The notes below the pieces were generated by a model, which saw only the letters and a list, made by a program, of their open reading frames with translations, was not told the DNA's origin and did not search any database. Below are positions 11,776 through 12,139 of a stretch of DNA of 12,139 bases, piece by piece. Source of the DNA: a bacterium (GTDB lineage: Bacteria > Patescibacteriota > Minisyncoccia > Minisyncoccales > PEYH01); the NCBI GenBank assembly GCA_021158195.1, contig JAGGVA010000021.1, positions 1 through 12,139 of the forward strand. The letters are read 5' to 3'. A program made the position numbers and the translations under genes. Numbering within the stretch: the first letter of the stretch is position 1; each line of letters starts with the position of its first letter.

Positions 11776-12139
11776 TAAAGAAGTTTAAAATTATTGATGA
11801 TTAAAGCAAACTTATATCCCAAAAATTCAGCCGCTTTCCGACATTGAACCATTCTCTCAGTGAAAATTTCAAAATATTCCATTACAGGAACAAATTTTGT
11901 ATCTATTTTTAATTGCAAAATAATTCTTTTTCGCGAAGTATCTGTTCTAAACTTGTTGTCAATAACAGCAAAATTGACTCGGTTGTGAATATCCTGCTCA
12001 ATAATCTTTTTATCTTTAATAATTACCCGACTTCTTCTTACATCTGATTTATCAGCCAAAATCAAAACAGCCGCCACAGGATTTAGTATTTTAGCATAAT
12101 AATCATCATGGTTGGCTATTGCCTGCATCACCACTGCTA
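11775..12139 (-). CDS. HD-domain protein, C-terminal part (cut by window edge)
   Basis: The frame is open to the right edge, so the start lies outside and the Met/Val codons near 12134 are internal. The visible 121 residues show the second half of an HD-superfamily phosphohydrolase: IANHDDYY, then VAAVLILADKSDVRRSRV, the typical metal-site and Asp-containing helix. The end, EYFEIFTERMVQCRKAAEFLGYKFALIINNFKLL in form (residues after Pro-Val-Met), resembles C-termini of small clostridial HD proteins. The first HD residues are beyond the window, so catalytic competence cannot be judged. Its stop overlaps the ATG of the frameshifted gene, suggesting that it heads or belongs to the radical SAM operon. 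Confidence 0.75.
   Translation of the reverse strand, partial: AVVMQAIANHDDYYAKILNPVAAVLILADKSDVRRSRVIIKDKKIIEQDIHNRVNFAVIDNKFRTDTSRKRIILQLKIDTKFVPVMEYFEIFTERMVQCRKAAEFLGYKFALIINNFKLL

Overview
The window looks like a chromosomal segment of a low-GC bacterium of the Candidate Phyla Radiation (Patescibacteria), probably a parcubacterium-like lineage. This is inferred from the short EF-Ts, very AT-rich intergenic DNA, scarce Shine-Dalgarno sequences, GAATTTT-type filler repeats, and a mix of core translation and cell-wall genes with small orphan membrane proteins. No 16S gene is present, so the assignment rests on style and gene content only.

Left part (1-3581). The first 180 bases hold no gene, but carry two hairpins. 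A tRNA-like element and tRNA-Thr(UGU) follow on the minus strand, downstream of rpsB, tsf and a small membrane protein. Divergent from rpsB, the plus strand carries rpmE and prfA, separated by a terminator. Together this is a translation block: S2, EF-Ts, L31, RF1, tRNA.

Middle (3582-8250). All genes are on the minus strand: a coiled-coil lytic transglycosylase, rplY/ctc, two 39-residue single-pass membrane proteins, murC and thpR. murC carries three low-complexity inserts in frame, one of them containing a palindromic element, of the same type as the intergenic filler.

Right part (8251-12139). This is an accessory cluster resembling the AmmeMemoRadiSam system. It contains an HD-domain protein (cut by the window edge), a small frameshifted gene, a PflA-like radical SAM enzyme, a LigB-like extradiol-dioxygenase-fold protein that appears shortened, AMMECR1, and a helix-hairpin-helix protein of unusual architecture. 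Between the LigB-like gene and AMMECR1 lies what I consider the most interesting object: a free-standing ~200-nt RNA gene on the minus strand. It has a near-consensus promoter, an intrinsic terminator, two mutually exclusive internal helices and C/U-rich anti-Shine-Dalgarno-like segments. It is followed at once by a separate promoter for AMMECR1.

Recurring themes are promoters whose predicted start sites fall 0-5 nt before the start codon (leaderless or near-leaderless mRNAs), a CGAGAA-N3-TTCTCG inverted repeat present twice, and dispersed AT-rich heptad repeats that enter coding sequence. All functional calls come from reading motifs by eye; no database search was possible.
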